The notes: generated by a model from the letters alone, not told the origin. 64,000 nucleotides of DNA from Actinomycetota bacterium (GCA_016870355.1 VGBR01000010.1:41886-105885); one strand, 5' to 3'; positions 9,901-19,590 are shown, numbered from the stretch's first letter. Numbers and translations: made by a program.

Positions 9901-10887
9901 ATGCGTCTGGGCCTTGCGTTGCCGCAGTACGACTACTCGGTGAGAGGAGAGTCGCCGATCACCCTGCCAGTCGTGGCGGAATACGCCCGCACTGCTGAAG
10001 CAGCCGGCTACGACTCGCTGTGGCTGTCCGACCATCTCTTCCTCGACCTCGCCAAGTACGGCGGGTCCGACGAGCGCCACGGCGCGCTCGAGCCGATCGC
10101 CACGCTCGGCGCGCTCGCGCAGGTCGTGCCGCGAGTGCGGCTCGGAACGCTCGTGCTGTGCGAGGCGCTCCGGCCGCCGTCGGTGCTGGCCAAGGCGCTC
10201 GCCACGCTCGACTGCGTGACGGGTGGGCGCCTCGACATCGGCCTCGGCGCCGGCTGGTACGAACCGGAGTACGAGGCCATCGGGATGGCGATGCCCCCAC
10301 CGGGAGCGCGGCTGCGCCGACTTCGGGAAGCGACCGAGCTCGTCTGCGCGCTCCTCGAAGGCGGGAAGGTGACGCACCAGGGTGAGTTCTTCGCGACCGA
10401 CGAGGCGTGCGTCGACCCCACACCGATCCAACAGCCGCGGCCGCCGGTGTTCCTCGGCGGCAAGGGCGACAAGCTGCTCGCGACCGTCGCGGCCGTGTCC
10501 GACGGCTGGAACACCTGTTGGGCGTGGACGCCGGACGACTACCGCGAGCGCGTGGAGGTGCTCGAGCGTGCGTGCGCCGACGTCGGACGCGACCCTTCGA
10601 CCGTCACCCGCTCACTCGGCCTCTACGCCCTCGTGGGTGAGGACGAGGCTGACCTCGCCGCGCGCTTCGACCGGCTGCGCGAGCGAAGCCCGAAGGGAGT
10701 GCTCGACACGTCGCTCGATGAGTGGCGCGTCGGCCGGCTCGTCGGCACGGTCGAGCAGGTGCGGGAGCAGGCGACCCGATGGGCCGGTCTCGGCGTCGAG
10801 GAGCTGATCCTCGGCGCTGGCGCGGTGCCCTTCCATGTGGGCGCGATGGAGGACGTCACCGCCCTCGCCGAGGTGCTCAAGGGGTAG
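9901..10887 (+). CDS. LLM-class F420-dependent oxidoreductase
   Basis: MRLGLALPQYDYS...GYDSLWLSDHLFLDL...LGTLVLCEALRPPSVLAKALATLDCVTGGRLDIGLGAGW. Confidence 0.88.
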   Translation: MRLGLALPQYDYSVRGESPITLPVVAEYARTAEAAGYDSLWLSDHLFLDLAKYGGSDERHGALEPIATLGALAQVVPRVRLGTLVLCEALRPPSVLAKALATLDCVTGGRLDIGLGAGWYEPEYEAIGMAMPPPGARLRRLREATELVCALLEGGKVTHQGEFFATDEACVDPTPIQQPRPPVFLGGKGDKLLATVAAVSDGWNTCWAWTPDDYRERVEVLERACADVGRDPSTVTRSLGLYALVGEDEADLAARFDRLRERSPKGVLDTSLDEWRVGRLVGTVEQVREQATRWAGLGVEELILGAGAVPFHVGAMEDVTALAEVLKG

Positions 10888-10954
10888 GTGCGGCCGCCGA
10901 GCAGAGCGAGTGCGACCCGGCATATAGGGTGTCTGCGAACCCCAGGGAGGTCAA

Positions 10955-11131
10955 ATGTTCGCCGTGTCTGTAGGTCCGACCGAGCTCCTCATCGTCCTGG
11001 GCATCATCTTGTTGCTGTTCGGCAGCACCCAGCTTCCGAAGCTGGCCCGCTCCATGGGTCAGGCCTCGAAGGAGTTCAAGAAGGGTGTCGCTGAGGGCGC
11101 CACCGACGAGGACTCCGGCACCACCACCTAG
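10955..11131 (+). CDS. tatA: Sec-independent translocase TatA-like protein
   Basis: Hand translation MFAVSVGPTELLIVLGIILLLFGSTQLPKLARSMGQASKEFKKGVAEG...; absent from ORF track because short (58 aa). Confidence 0.88.
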   Translation: MFAVSVGPTELLIVLGIILLLFGSTQLPKLARSMGQASKEFKKGVAEGATDEDSGTTT

Positions 11132-11193
11132 CCGTCCCGCGGCGCTCGATCGCCGCGCTCGGGAACCAGACGGCCAACCGCGTCGTTCTTGTG

Positions 11194-11697
11194 ATGGCCG
11201 ACGGCATCCCCACGTGGGAAGAGGTCGCCCGTGATCACGGGGGACTCCTCTATCGCGTGGCGTACCGCCTGGCTGGGAACCATGAAGACGCCCAGGATCT
11301 GGTGCAGGAGGCACTGCTCCGAGTCCGAAAGGGCCTCGAGCGCTACGAGTTGGGGTCCCTGGAAGGCTGGTTGGCCCGCATCGTGACGAACGTGTTCCTC
11401 GACGACGTGCGCCGCAAGCAGCGGCGACCGACCGACGCGCTCCCCGACGACGCGGAGCGAGTGCTGCCCGAGAGCCCGTCGGCTGAAGATGCCAGCGCGC
11501 AACTCGCTGACGAGATCCAGGCCGCGATCGCGGCACTCCCGGAGGAGTTCAGGGTCCCCGTCGTGCTGTGCGACGTCGCTGACCAGTCCTACGAGCAGAT
11601 CGCCGCCGCGCTCGACGTGCCGCTCGGCACAGTGCGCTCGCGCATCCACCGTGGTCGCGGCTTGCTGCGCGACGCGCTGAAGGACTTTGAGCTGTGA
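11194..11697 (+). CDS. ECF RNA polymerase sigma factor (SigE/RpoE-like)
   Basis: YRLAGNHEDAQDLVQEALLRV region 2 and EQIAAALDVPLGTVRSRIHRGRGLLRDAL region 4. Confidence 0.93.
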   Translation: MADGIPTWEEVARDHGGLLYRVAYRLAGNHEDAQDLVQEALLRVRKGLERYELGSLEGWLARIVTNVFLDDVRRKQRRPTDALPDDAERVLPESPSAEDASAQLADEIQAAIAALPEEFRVPVVLCDVADQSYEQIAAALDVPLGTVRSRIHRGRGLLRDALKDFEL

Positions 11698-12134
11698 ACG
11701 ACGAGTCCCTCCTCTCGGCGTACGTCGACGACGAGCTCGACGCGACGACGCGCGCAGAAGTCGAAGCGCGCGTCGCGGAGTCCGACGAGCTACGCGTGGT
11801 GCTCGACGACGTGCGCGCGATGCGCAGCGTGGTGCGTGGGCTCCCCGATGTCACCGCGCCCGCTGGCTTCTGGGAGCGGATGCTGGCGGCGGATGCCGAC
11901 GAGGTCGTGTCGCTCGCGGACGAGCGGCGGCGGCGTCGACCGCGGACGCGCTGGTCGTTTGCTGGGGCTGCCGCGGCCGCGGCGATCATTGGCGTGGCCG
12001 CGATCCCGCAGCAAGAGCCGGTGCAGCCGCGCCTCGCAACGCTCACTCAGTCGCACTCCGACCGTGCGTCGCTCGACAACGACGTGGTCATCAACCTCGC
12101 GGGGGTCGTGGTGTCGCAGGATCTGGCGCCGTGA
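11694..12134 (+). CDS. Anti-sigma factor (membrane)
   Basis: MNDESLLSAYVDDELDATTRAEVEARVAESDELR..., single TM; 4-nt overlap with sigma gene. Confidence 0.8.
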   Translation: MNDESLLSAYVDDELDATTRAEVEARVAESDELRVVLDDVRAMRSVVRGLPDVTAPAGFWERMLAADADEVVSLADERRRRRPRTRWSFAGAAAAAAIIGVAAIPQQEPVQPRLATLTQSHSDRASLDNDVVINLAGVVVSQDLAP

Positions 12135-13156
12135 TCGGAACGCGGCGCGCGCGACCCGCGCTCGCGGTCGTCATCGTTGCCACCACGGTGTGGTTGCCGG
12201 CTGTTCACGCCGGCGCGGGCACCCCTGATCGCGCGGAGAGGCTCTTGAAGCGCGCGCGTGAGGTGTCGGCAGAAGGGTCCTACGCCGGCATCGTCGAGGT
12301 CACCTGGCGCGACGACACGGGCACGACACAGTCGCAGCGCACGATCGCGCAAGGAGTCGAAGGCACGTTCGTCATCGGGATGGGTGTGCAGAGCAGCCAC
12401 GGCGTCGGTGACGAGCGGTTCACGAAGGGCGAAGGCGACCCGACGCACGCGGAAGCAGGCAGCGGAGCCAAGAAGGCCCCGGCGCCCGGCGCGGCCTGGG
12501 AGCTCGAGGTCGTGGCCCGGCGACGGGTCGCGTACCGCCCCGCAGTCGTGATTGCGGCTCGCGACGACGACGGCCGCACGCGGGCGAAGTTCGCCGTCGA
12601 CCGCGAGACGGGCCAACTCCTTCGAAGAGCGGTGCTGAATCGCAGCGGTGACGTCGTGCGGGTTGTCGAGTTCGTCGCGATCAACACCACCGACGACGAC
12701 TCACCCCGTCCCCAAACGGAAGTGGCTGTCGGAGTGGGTGGCGTGGGCGAAGCCCCAGTCGCGATCGACGACGTCCCGTCTCGGTTCACCGTGCGCGAGG
12801 AGATGGGCGGATACCGACTCCTCGGCCGCTATCAGCACCCCGACGGCGGGATCCAGCATTACTACGGCGACGGTCTGTTCACGCTGTCGGTGTTCCAGTC
12901 CGAAGGCGTCGTCGCGTGGGACGCGCTGCCCGATGGAGATCCCGCGAGCATCGAAGGGCTGCGTAGTCGCGTCTATTCGACCGCCTCAGGGACGATCGTC
13001 GTGTGGGGACAAGACGGCCTCGTGATGACCGTCATCGGTGACGGGCCGCGCGATCAGGTGATGGCAGCGGTGGCCGACGTCAGCGGTCGCGCCGACGAAG
13101 GATCTTGGCTCGACGACGCGGTCGACTTTGTGCTTGGTCCGTTCGACTGGGAGTGA
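12131..13156 (+). CDS. RseB/MucB-like sigma-E regulatory protein
   Basis: GTG start with secretion signal; RAEARLLKRAREVSAEGSYAGIVEVTW-like N-terminal region and position after sigma/anti-sigma genes. Confidence 0.7.
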   Translation: MIGTRRARPALAVVIVATTVWLPAVHAGAGTPDRAERLLKRAREVSAEGSYAGIVEVTWRDDTGTTQSQRTIAQGVEGTFVIGMGVQSSHGVGDERFTKGEGDPTHAEAGSGAKKAPAPGAAWELEVVARRRVAYRPAVVIAARDDDGRTRAKFAVDRETGQLLRRAVLNRSGDVVRVVEFVAINTTDDDSPRPQTEVAVGVGGVGEAPVAIDDVPSRFTVREEMGGYRLLGRYQHPDGGIQHYYGDGLFTLSVFQSEGVVAWDALPDGDPASIEGLRSRVYSTASGTIVVWGQDGLVMTVIGDGPRDQVMAAVADVSGRADEGSWLDDAVDFVLGPFDWE

Positions 13157-13270
13157 TGTTGCCGAACACGTGCGTGCACGCTTCTCGGCTTGCACGACCT
13201 GACTCCACGCTTCACCTTCGAGTACGAAGCTCATGCTCTGAAGGTACGCCCGTCTCGCGACGAAGTCATC

Positions 13271-13329
13271 GTGACGCCCGTCACCATGAGCAGGCACTGT
13301 ATGAACACAGGAAGGTGACGCGCGTCACC
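13271..13329. promoter_or_regulatory. Two related dyads GTGACGCCCGTCACC and GGTGACGCGCGTCACC
   Basis: Second is a perfect 16-bp palindrome at 13314-13329; centres about 44 bp apart. Confidence 0.5.
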
Positions 13330-13401
13330 GTTCGGTACACCTGCTTGTCACCGAGTGGGCGGCGGATGACACCCGACGCGGGCCCGACGAGGCCGGAGGA
13401 G

Positions 13402-13698
13402 CTAGCGGCCGGCGGTGATGCCCCGCTGGCGCAGGATGCGCCGCCGCTCACGCTCGGAGCAGCCGCCCCAGACCCCGTGGTCGATCCGGTACTCGAGCGC
13501 GTATTCGAGGCATTCGTGCTGGACGGGGCACTCGAAGCACACCCGGCGAGCGCGCTCGACACCTACACCGTCCGACGGGAAGAACTCACCCGAGGCGGCT
13601 TCGCGGCACCGGGCCCGCAACATCCACGCGGGGGTCCGGTGGTCGGGGGGGAGGAGGGGGAGGTCGTCCATGGGGTTCAGAGGTGAAACGTAGGCCAT
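13402..13698 (-). CDS. WhiB-family transcriptional regulator
   Basis: RCREAASGEFFPSDGVGVERARRVCFECPVQHECLEYALEYRIDHGVWGGCSERERRR. Confidence 0.93.
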   Translation of the reverse strand: MAYVSPLNPMDDLPLLPPDHRTPAWMLRARCREAASGEFFPSDGVGVERARRVCFECPVQHECLEYALEYRIDHGVWGGCSERERRRILRQRGITAGR

Positions 13699-13766
13699 CG
13701 GCGCCGGGTTCCCACACCGCCCCAGAAACGTCAGAAGAATCGGCGAGGATCAGGGAGCGAGCGCCC

Positions 13767-13789
13767 GCGGGCCGGGTACCCCGGTCCGC
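13767..13789 (+). repeat. Repeat family B copy 1 (GCGGGCCGGGTACCCCGGTCCGC)
   Basis: Near-perfect palindrome upstream of htrA-like gene, flanked by GAGCGAGCG and GCGAGCGACC. Confidence 0.7.
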
Positions 13790-13913
13790 AGCGAGCGACC
13801 GACCGAAGGGTGATGGTTTCTCAGGATGATCTCAGCCCGATGTGGAACCTTCTGGGTGAGCCCGGCGTTGAGCCGATGACAGGTCGAGCCCCCACTTCCC
13901 CCCGAGGTGCCCA

Positions 13914-15053
13914 GTGACCGACGAACCGACCCCGCGGCGAACGCGCGCTGTCGCGAAACCCGCGCCGGCCTACCACAGCCGCCGTCACCACACCGTGCTG
14001 TCCGCGCTCGCGGGCGGGCTCGTCGGCGCGCTCGTCGCCGCGGGTGTGTTCGTCGCCGTCGACAACGACTCCACGACGATCGTGCAGTCACGCGGTGCCG
14101 ATGCCGCGATCTCACGACCCGCGTCCGAGTTCGACGACGACACCGGCATCGCGGAGCTGCTCGCCGCGGCCGAGCCAGCCGTGGTTGCGATCACCGTGGG
14201 CGACGGGCCCGGAACCGGCGCCGGCGGTGCAGGCACCGGCTTCGTGATCACGGCCGACGGCTTCATCGTCACCAACAACCATGTGGTCGAGGGTCAGTCG
14301 CAGATCGAGGTCGCGTTCGTCGACGGCTCCACGCTGAGCGCCGACCTGGTCGGCCGCGACCCGTCCGTCGACCTCGCGGTGCTGAAGGTGGACGGGAGCG
14401 ACCTCGCGTTCATCGAGCTCGGTGACTCCGACGCCGTGCAGGTGGGCGACGAGGTCATCGCCATCGGCAACGCGCTCGCGCTCGAAGGCGGCTTGAGCGT
14501 GACCCGAGGGATCATCTCAGGCACCAATCGCACGCTCGAAACCGACGCTGGCACGACGCTGGTCGGGATGCTCCAGACCGACGCCGCGATCAACTTCGGG
14601 AACTCCGGTGGTCCGCTCATCGATGCAGACGGCTTGGTGATCGGCGTGAACACCGCGATCGACGCCAGCGCGCAGAACGTCGGGTTCGCGATCCCGATTT
14701 CTAGAGCCGAGCCGGTGATCGAAGACCTCCGTGCCGGCCGCAAGCCCGCGTTCCTCGGCGTGTCGACGCAGAACGTCACGCCGGCGCTGGCGCGCGAGCT
14801 CGACCTCGCGGTCGAGGAGGGCGCCTACGTCGCGCAGGTCACCGCCGACACCCCCGCCGACGCGGCCGGCATTCGTGAAGGTGACGTGATCGTGCGCATC
14901 GGCGACGAGAACATCGACGAGTCGGCCGACGTGCTCACCGCCGTCCGCACGCACCGCCCCGGCGACACCGTCGAGGTCGAGATCGATCGCAACGGCGAAC
15001 GCATCACCGTGGAAGCCACGCTCATCGAGCGCCCCGACGTCGAGACCGGCTGA
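13914..15053 (+). CDS. HtrA/DegP-like serine protease with PDZ domain
   Basis: TGFVITADGFIVTNNHVVEG, DAAINFGNSGGPLIDADG, C-terminal PDZ. Confidence 0.92.
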   Translation: MTDEPTPRRTRAVAKPAPAYHSRRHHTVLSALAGGLVGALVAAGVFVAVDNDSTTIVQSRGADAAISRPASEFDDDTGIAELLAAAEPAVVAITVGDGPGTGAGGAGTGFVITADGFIVTNNHVVEGQSQIEVAFVDGSTLSADLVGRDPSVDLAVLKVDGSDLAFIELGDSDAVQVGDEVIAIGNALALEGGLSVTRGIISGTNRTLETDAGTTLVGMLQTDAAINFGNSGGPLIDADGLVIGVNTAIDASAQNVGFAIPISRAEPVIEDLRAGRKPAFLGVSTQNVTPALARELDLAVEEGAYVAQVTADTPADAAGIREGDVIVRIGDENIDESADVLTAVRTHRPGDTVEVEIDRNGERITVEATLIERPDVETG

Positions 15054-15088
15054 AAGGTCACACAGAGGGTCGCGGTAGGGTGCGTCAC

Positions 15089-15427
15089 ATGACGATGACC
15101 AGCGAGGAGCTGGAGCAGCTCCCGCCGCAGGGGCACGTGAAGATCGTGTACCAGGGGCCCACGGCGCCTCATTGGGACGTCATCGGCGTGTTCGGTGACG
15201 GGCGCGTGATCGATGAGTTCCGTCAGCGCGCCGTCGCGCGTCTCCAGCTGCTCCCGCCCCACGACCCGCAGTTCCGCCGCAACCGCGAGCGCGTCAACCG
15301 TGACGCGGAGCGTGAACGGCTCGTCCTCGAGTGGGACCTCGGCTACGAGGAAGAGCCCGCTGCTCCCGCCGCGAGTGAGACGAACGAGGCGGAAGCGCCG
15401 GCCGAGGCCCCCCCGTCAGGGGAGTAG
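15089..15427 (+). CDS. Hypothetical protein
   Basis: MTMTSEELEQLPPQGHVKIVYQGPTAPHWDVIGVFGDG...; coding in the gap between htrA-like and pstA. Confidence 0.55.
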   Translation: MTMTSEELEQLPPQGHVKIVYQGPTAPHWDVIGVFGDGRVIDEFRQRAVARLQLLPPHDPQFRRNRERVNRDAERERLVLEWDLGYEEEPAAPAASETNEAEAPAEAPPSGE

Positions 15428-15431
15428 TCGC

Positions 15432-16592
15432 CTACCAGCGCTTCTCGAACCGGTTGCGCAGCAGCACAGCCATCAGGTTCGCGAGGAGCGTGATCACGAG
15501 CAGCACGATGATCGCGGCCGCAGTGAGGCTGATGGCGAAGTCGGTGTTCGCTTCGCCACGCCAGTTGAAGACGATCTGCGGGAGCGCGGTGTAGCGACCG
15601 CTGAAGCGCTGGAGCACGTTGGCGTCGCCGGTCGTGAAGAAGCCCTGGACGGCGCCGACGAGGAGCAGGGGCGCCGTCTCTCCGATCGCTCGTGACAGCG
15701 ACAGGATCGTGCCCGTGAGGATGCCCGCGAAGGCATTCGGGAGCACCAGGGTCTTCGTGACGTCCCACTGGGTTGCGCCGACGCCGTAGCCGCCTTCCCT
15801 GAGCGACTGCGGCACGGCGCGGATGGCCTCGGACGCGGTGATGATCACGATCGGCAGCACGAGGATCGCGAGCGTCAGCCCACCGGCGATGAGCGTGCGC
15901 CCACCAGTGACGCTGCTGGCGAGCTTCACGAACACCGCGAGCCCGAGCAGTCCGTACACCACCGACGGCACACCAGCGAGGTTGCGGATGTTCAGCTGCA
16001 CGAAGCGTGTGAACCGATTGTCTGGCGCGTACTCCTCGAGGAACACCGCGGTCGCGACGCCGAGCGGAAAGGCAACGACGGCGGTCATCACCGCGAGGAC
16101 GACCGTGCCGAAGATGCCCTGCGCGACGCCCGCCCGACTGGAGAGACTCGAGACGTTGGCGCTGAGGAAGCTGCTCGTGCCGATGAACGCGGCAGCGACG
16201 TAGATGACCGAGATACCCAGCACGACCCCCAGCACCAGTCGCCAGCGCCTGGCGCGCGCCGCGAGACCGAGGCCAATCGGCACCCCCACGAGCACGAGCG
16301 GGCAGAGGAGCCAACCCTCGACGCCCTGCGGGTTCGTGAGAAACGTCCAGGTCTCGTCGATCGCGCGCTCGAGCTCGGTGGGGAAGGCCGAGAGCACGAA
16401 GCCGCGCTCCTGGAACACGCCGATCCCGTCGTCGAAGACGGTGACGAGCAGCACCACGATGAACGCGAGGCAGACGAGGAGGCAGGCCAGCATCGCGAGC
16501 TGGAACGCGAGCCCAGGGATATCCGACCGCTTGCCTCGCAACGAGCGATCGATCGAGATGTTGCGAGGGACCGCGACGTCGACGGTGGCCAT
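15432..16592 (-). CDS. pstA: Phosphate ABC transporter permease
   Basis: Multi-TM; AVFLEEYAPDNRFTRFVQLNIRNLAGVPSVVYGLLGLAVFV...SLSRAIGETAPLLLVGA. Confidence 0.93.
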   Translation of the reverse strand: MATVDVAVPRNISIDRSLRGKRSDIPGLAFQLAMLACLLVCLAFIVVLLVTVFDDGIGVFQERGFVLSAFPTELERAIDETWTFLTNPQGVEGWLLCPLVLVGVPIGLGLAARARRWRLVLGVVLGISVIYVAAAFIGTSSFLSANVSSLSSRAGVAQGIFGTVVLAVMTAVVAFPLGVATAVFLEEYAPDNRFTRFVQLNIRNLAGVPSVVYGLLGLAVFVKLASSVTGGRTLIAGGLTLAILVLPIVIITASEAIRAVPQSLREGGYGVGATQWDVTKTLVLPNAFAGILTGTILSLSRAIGETAPLLLVGAVQGFFTTGDANVLQRFSGRYTALPQIVFNWRGEANTDFAISLTAAAIIVLLVITLLANLMAVLLRNRFEKRW

Positions 16593-16593
16593 G

Positions 16594-17538
16594 TCAGTAG
16601 CGCTCTCGCACGCGACGGACGAATGAGTTCCCGATCATGTTGAGCAGGAGCGTGACCGTGAACAGCAACAAGCCGAGGAAGAACAGGCTGTTGAACGCCT
16701 GCCCGGCGCCTTGCCCGCCACCGCCCGCGATCTGGTCGGTTCCTGCGGCCACCGACGCCATCGCGGAGGTGACCGTGAGGCCCGCGTCGTACGGGTTGCT
16801 CGTGAAGTGCGCCTCACCGGCCGCGCCACCCGCGAGTGCGATCACCATCGTCTCGCCGATCGCTCTGGCTGCGGCAAGCATGAGCGCAGCGACGATGCCC
16901 GACACGGCGGCAGGCATCACGACCCGCACGACTGTGGTCATGCGGCGCGCGCCCATGCCGTAGCTCGCTTCCCGCAACGAGCTTGGCACCGCGCGCATCG
17001 CGTCTTCGCTCACTGACGCGATGAGTGGGGTCACGAGGATCCCGACGCCAAGACCCGCGGTCATCAGGCTGAAGTCGCTCTGACCGCTGAGCGCGTCGAC
17101 GACAACGTTGGGGCCGATCCAGGTGATCGCGAAGAAGCCGAGCACGATGCTCGGGATTCCGGCGAGGACCTCGAGGATGGGCTTCAGCACGCGCCGCACA
17201 CGTGGGCGCGCGTATTCCGCGAGGTACACCGCAGCGCCCAGCCCGAGCGGGATCGCGATGACCATCGCGACTGCGGTGACGATCAGTGAGCCCATGAACA
17301 GGGTGGCGACGTCGAACTTGCCGATGCGCGGCGACCAGGTATCGAACGTCAGCAGCTCGCCGACGTCGATGTTGGCGAGGAACGTGATCGAGTTCGCGGT
17401 GAGCGAGACGATGATCGCGATGCTGATGACGAGGGTGGACAGCCCGGCACCCCAGAACGTGCGGCGGATGCGCTGTTCACGGCGAACCCGTCGTCCGTCG
17501 CCCTCCAGGCCGAGCAGCGCGCCATCAACGCTGCTCAA
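16594..17538 (-). CDS. pstC: Phosphate ABC transporter permease
   Basis: AVYLAEYARPRVRRVLKPILEVLAGIPSIVLGFFAITWIGP...ARAIGETMVIALAGG. Confidence 0.93.
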   Translation of the reverse strand: MSSVDGALLGLEGDGRRVRREQRIRRTFWGAGLSTLVISIAIIVSLTANSITFLANIDVGELLTFDTWSPRIGKFDVATLFMGSLIVTAVAMVIAIPLGLGAAVYLAEYARPRVRRVLKPILEVLAGIPSIVLGFFAITWIGPNVVVDALSGQSDFSLMTAGLGVGILVTPLIASVSEDAMRAVPSSLREASYGMGARRMTTVVRVVMPAAVSGIVAALMLAAARAIGETMVIALAGGAAGEAHFTSNPYDAGLTVTSAMASVAAGTDQIAGGGGQGAGQAFNSLFFLGLLLFTVTLLLNMIGNSFVRRVRERY

Positions 17539-17623
17539 CGGTCATCCCTGTGCTCGACCGCGAGTGAGCTGCCGGCCGGTGGGGAGTCCGACTCAGCCGC
17601 CCTCTCGGGTGGTGCGACGGTGG

Positions 17624-18694
17624 CTATCGGGCTGATGACCACGCCTCGATCGACGCTTGGATCTCGTCGTCGTGCAGCGGGGCGTAGCCGGCTTCGGTCA
17701 CGATGTCCGTCAGGATCTCCTCCATCATGTAGAAGTCGACGAAGTCCTTCAGGGCACGGTTCTTGCTGGCCTTGGTGTTGTTCACGTAGATGGAGAGCGT
17801 GCGCGAGAGCGGCAGGTACGTCCCGCTCTGCACCGTCTTCACGGTCGGCTTCACGCAGCTGCCCGACTCAGGGTCCTCGATGGCGACTGCCTTCAGCTTG
17901 TCCTTGTTCTGGAGGTAGTACGCGATGCCGAGGAACCCGATCCCGTCCTTCGTGCTGGCGACGCGCTGCACGATGTCGTTGTCGTTCGGGAACTGGCCAT
18001 CGGAGATGAGGGCCTGTGCGACCTGGGTCTCACCCTCGTCGTTCACGATGGTGTCGGTGATGTTCCCGGCCTCGAGGCGCTCACCCATGATGTCCTCGTA
18101 GCCGAGCTCGATGAACGCGTCGTACGTGCCCGACTCCGGACCCGGGGTGAACTTCGTCACCGAACCGCTGCTCGGCAGCGTGTGCGTCGAACCGAGCTCC
18201 GTTGCGAGCGCCGATGCATCGGCGAGGTCACCGGTCGACTCGGGTCCGAAGATCGCGTAGAGGTCCGCTTGGCTCAGGCACTTGAGCTTGAGGCTGCTCT
18301 TCTTGTTGACGACCACACTCAGGCCGTCCAGTCCGACCGGCAGCTCGGTGTACTCGATGCCGTTGGACTCACACGTCGCAATCTCTGCTTCCTCGATCGG
18401 ACGCGACGCGTTGCTGATGTCGGTCTCGCCGTCGCAGAAGAGTGCGAACCCGTCGCCAGTGCCGGGACCGTCGACGGCCACTGGCACGTCGGGGTTCTCT
18501 TCGGCGAAGAGCTCACCGACCAACGCGGTGATCGGCTCCACCGTTGACGAACCGGACACGTTGATGCCGTTGTCTTGCGCGACTGCGATGCCGCTTCCGG
18601 CACCGATGGTCAACACAAGCGCGCCGACGGTTGCGACGAGCGCGCGTTGCCCACACTTGCGAATCAACTGATTCCTCCTCGAGCGTTGTTCCAT
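17624..18694 (-). CDS. pstS: Phosphate-binding protein
   Basis: INVSGSSTVEPITALVGELFAEENPDVPVAVDGPGTGDGFALFCDGETDISNASRPI... Confidence 0.92.
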   Translation of the reverse strand: MEQRSRRNQLIRKCGQRALVATVGALVLTIGAGSGIAVAQDNGINVSGSSTVEPITALVGELFAEENPDVPVAVDGPGTGDGFALFCDGETDISNASRPIEEAEIATCESNGIEYTELPVGLDGLSVVVNKKSSLKLKCLSQADLYAIFGPESTGDLADASALATELGSTHTLPSSGSVTKFTPGPESGTYDAFIELGYEDIMGERLEAGNITDTIVNDEGETQVAQALISDGQFPNDNDIVQRVASTKDGIGFLGIAYYLQNKDKLKAVAIEDPESGSCVKPTVKTVQSGTYLPLSRTLSIYVNNTKASKNRALKDFVDFYMMEEILTDIVTEAGYAPLHDDEIQASIEAWSSAR

Positions 18695-18740
18695 GTCGCC
18701 CGGAAGGTAGGAAACCGACGTAGCCACGGACTGTGCGACC

Positions 18741-18758
18741 GGTGAACGCGAGTTGAAC
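18741..18758 (-). promoter_or_regulatory. PHO box upstream of pstS
   Basis: Minus strand GTTCAACTCGCGTTCACC: two units at 11-nt spacing, 47 nt from pstS ATG. Confidence 0.75.
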
Positions 18759-18774
18759 AACACCGGAACACGCG

Positions 18775-19488
18775 TCACGGAGTGCCACTGTCTTGCATGT
18801 CGGCGCGACTTGGGAGCTCGCCGGTGACCATGAAGCGCACCCACGCGCCGATGAGGACCGCGTGGTCGGCCATGCGCTCGTAGAAGCGCCCGAGCAGCGC
18901 GAGCTGCACGGCGGCTTGAAGTCCTGCTTCGTCGTTCGAGCTGTTCTCGAAGATCGCGCGGAACAGGTCCTTCTGGAGGTCGTCCATGACGTCGTCCATG
19001 TCGGGCAGTGCGGCCGCCCGTGACGGATCGCTGTCGGCGAACGAGTCGATCGCCACCTTGAACTGCTCGGCGGCACGGGAGCCCATCCGGTCGAGGAGGC
19101 CTCGCAACCGCGGCGCCAGCTCCATCGGATAGAGGCGCCGGGCGCCCTTGGCGATGCTCACGGTGAGGTCAGCCGTCAGCTGGATCTCGTGGAGGATCCG
19201 GAGCACCGCAAGCAGCGTCCGAAGATCGCCGGCCATCGGCTGCTGCGTCGCGAACATCTCGTAGACGCGCAGCTCGGTGGCTTCCTTCAGCTCGTCGATG
19301 CTGGCGTCGTCGTTCACCAGACGCGCGACGGCCGCCAGGTCGGCGTCCAGCAGGGCCCGGGTGGTGACGCCAATGGCCTCAACCGTCAGCCCCGCGAGGC
19401 GGATGACGTCGTCGCGGGTTTCGTCGAGCGACTCGGCAAATGACTGGCGCGCCTCGTGCGGTCCGTCGGTTGTAGGCACGCTCTGCAT
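18775..19488 (-). CDS. phoU: Phosphate signalling regulator PhoU
   Basis: PhoU-type helical bundle: DDVIRLAGLTVEAIGVTTRALLDADLAAVARLVNDDASID...FYERMADHAVLIGAWVRFMVTGEL. Confidence 0.9.
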   Translation of the reverse strand: MQSVPTTDGPHEARQSFAESLDETRDDVIRLAGLTVEAIGVTTRALLDADLAAVARLVNDDASIDELKEATELRVYEMFATQQPMAGDLRTLLAVLRILHEIQLTADLTVSIAKGARRLYPMELAPRLRGLLDRMGSRAAEQFKVAIDSFADSDPSRAAALPDMDDVMDDLQKDLFRAIFENSSNDEAGLQAAVQLALLGRFYERMADHAVLIGAWVRFMVTGELPSRADMQDSGTP

Positions 19489-19572
19489 CGTTCGCCTTCG
19501 CGTCGCGGGTGCAGCGCGCATTGTGACCTGCCGATGTTCGTGAAACGTCGGAATCTCTGCGCCGTTCGCAAA

Positions 19573-19590
19573 GTTCACCTTTCGTTCACC
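19573..19590 (+). promoter_or_regulatory. PHO box upstream of pstB
   Basis: GTTCACCTTTCGTTCACC: two perfect units at 11-nt spacing, about 57 nt from pstB ATG. Confidence 0.8.
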
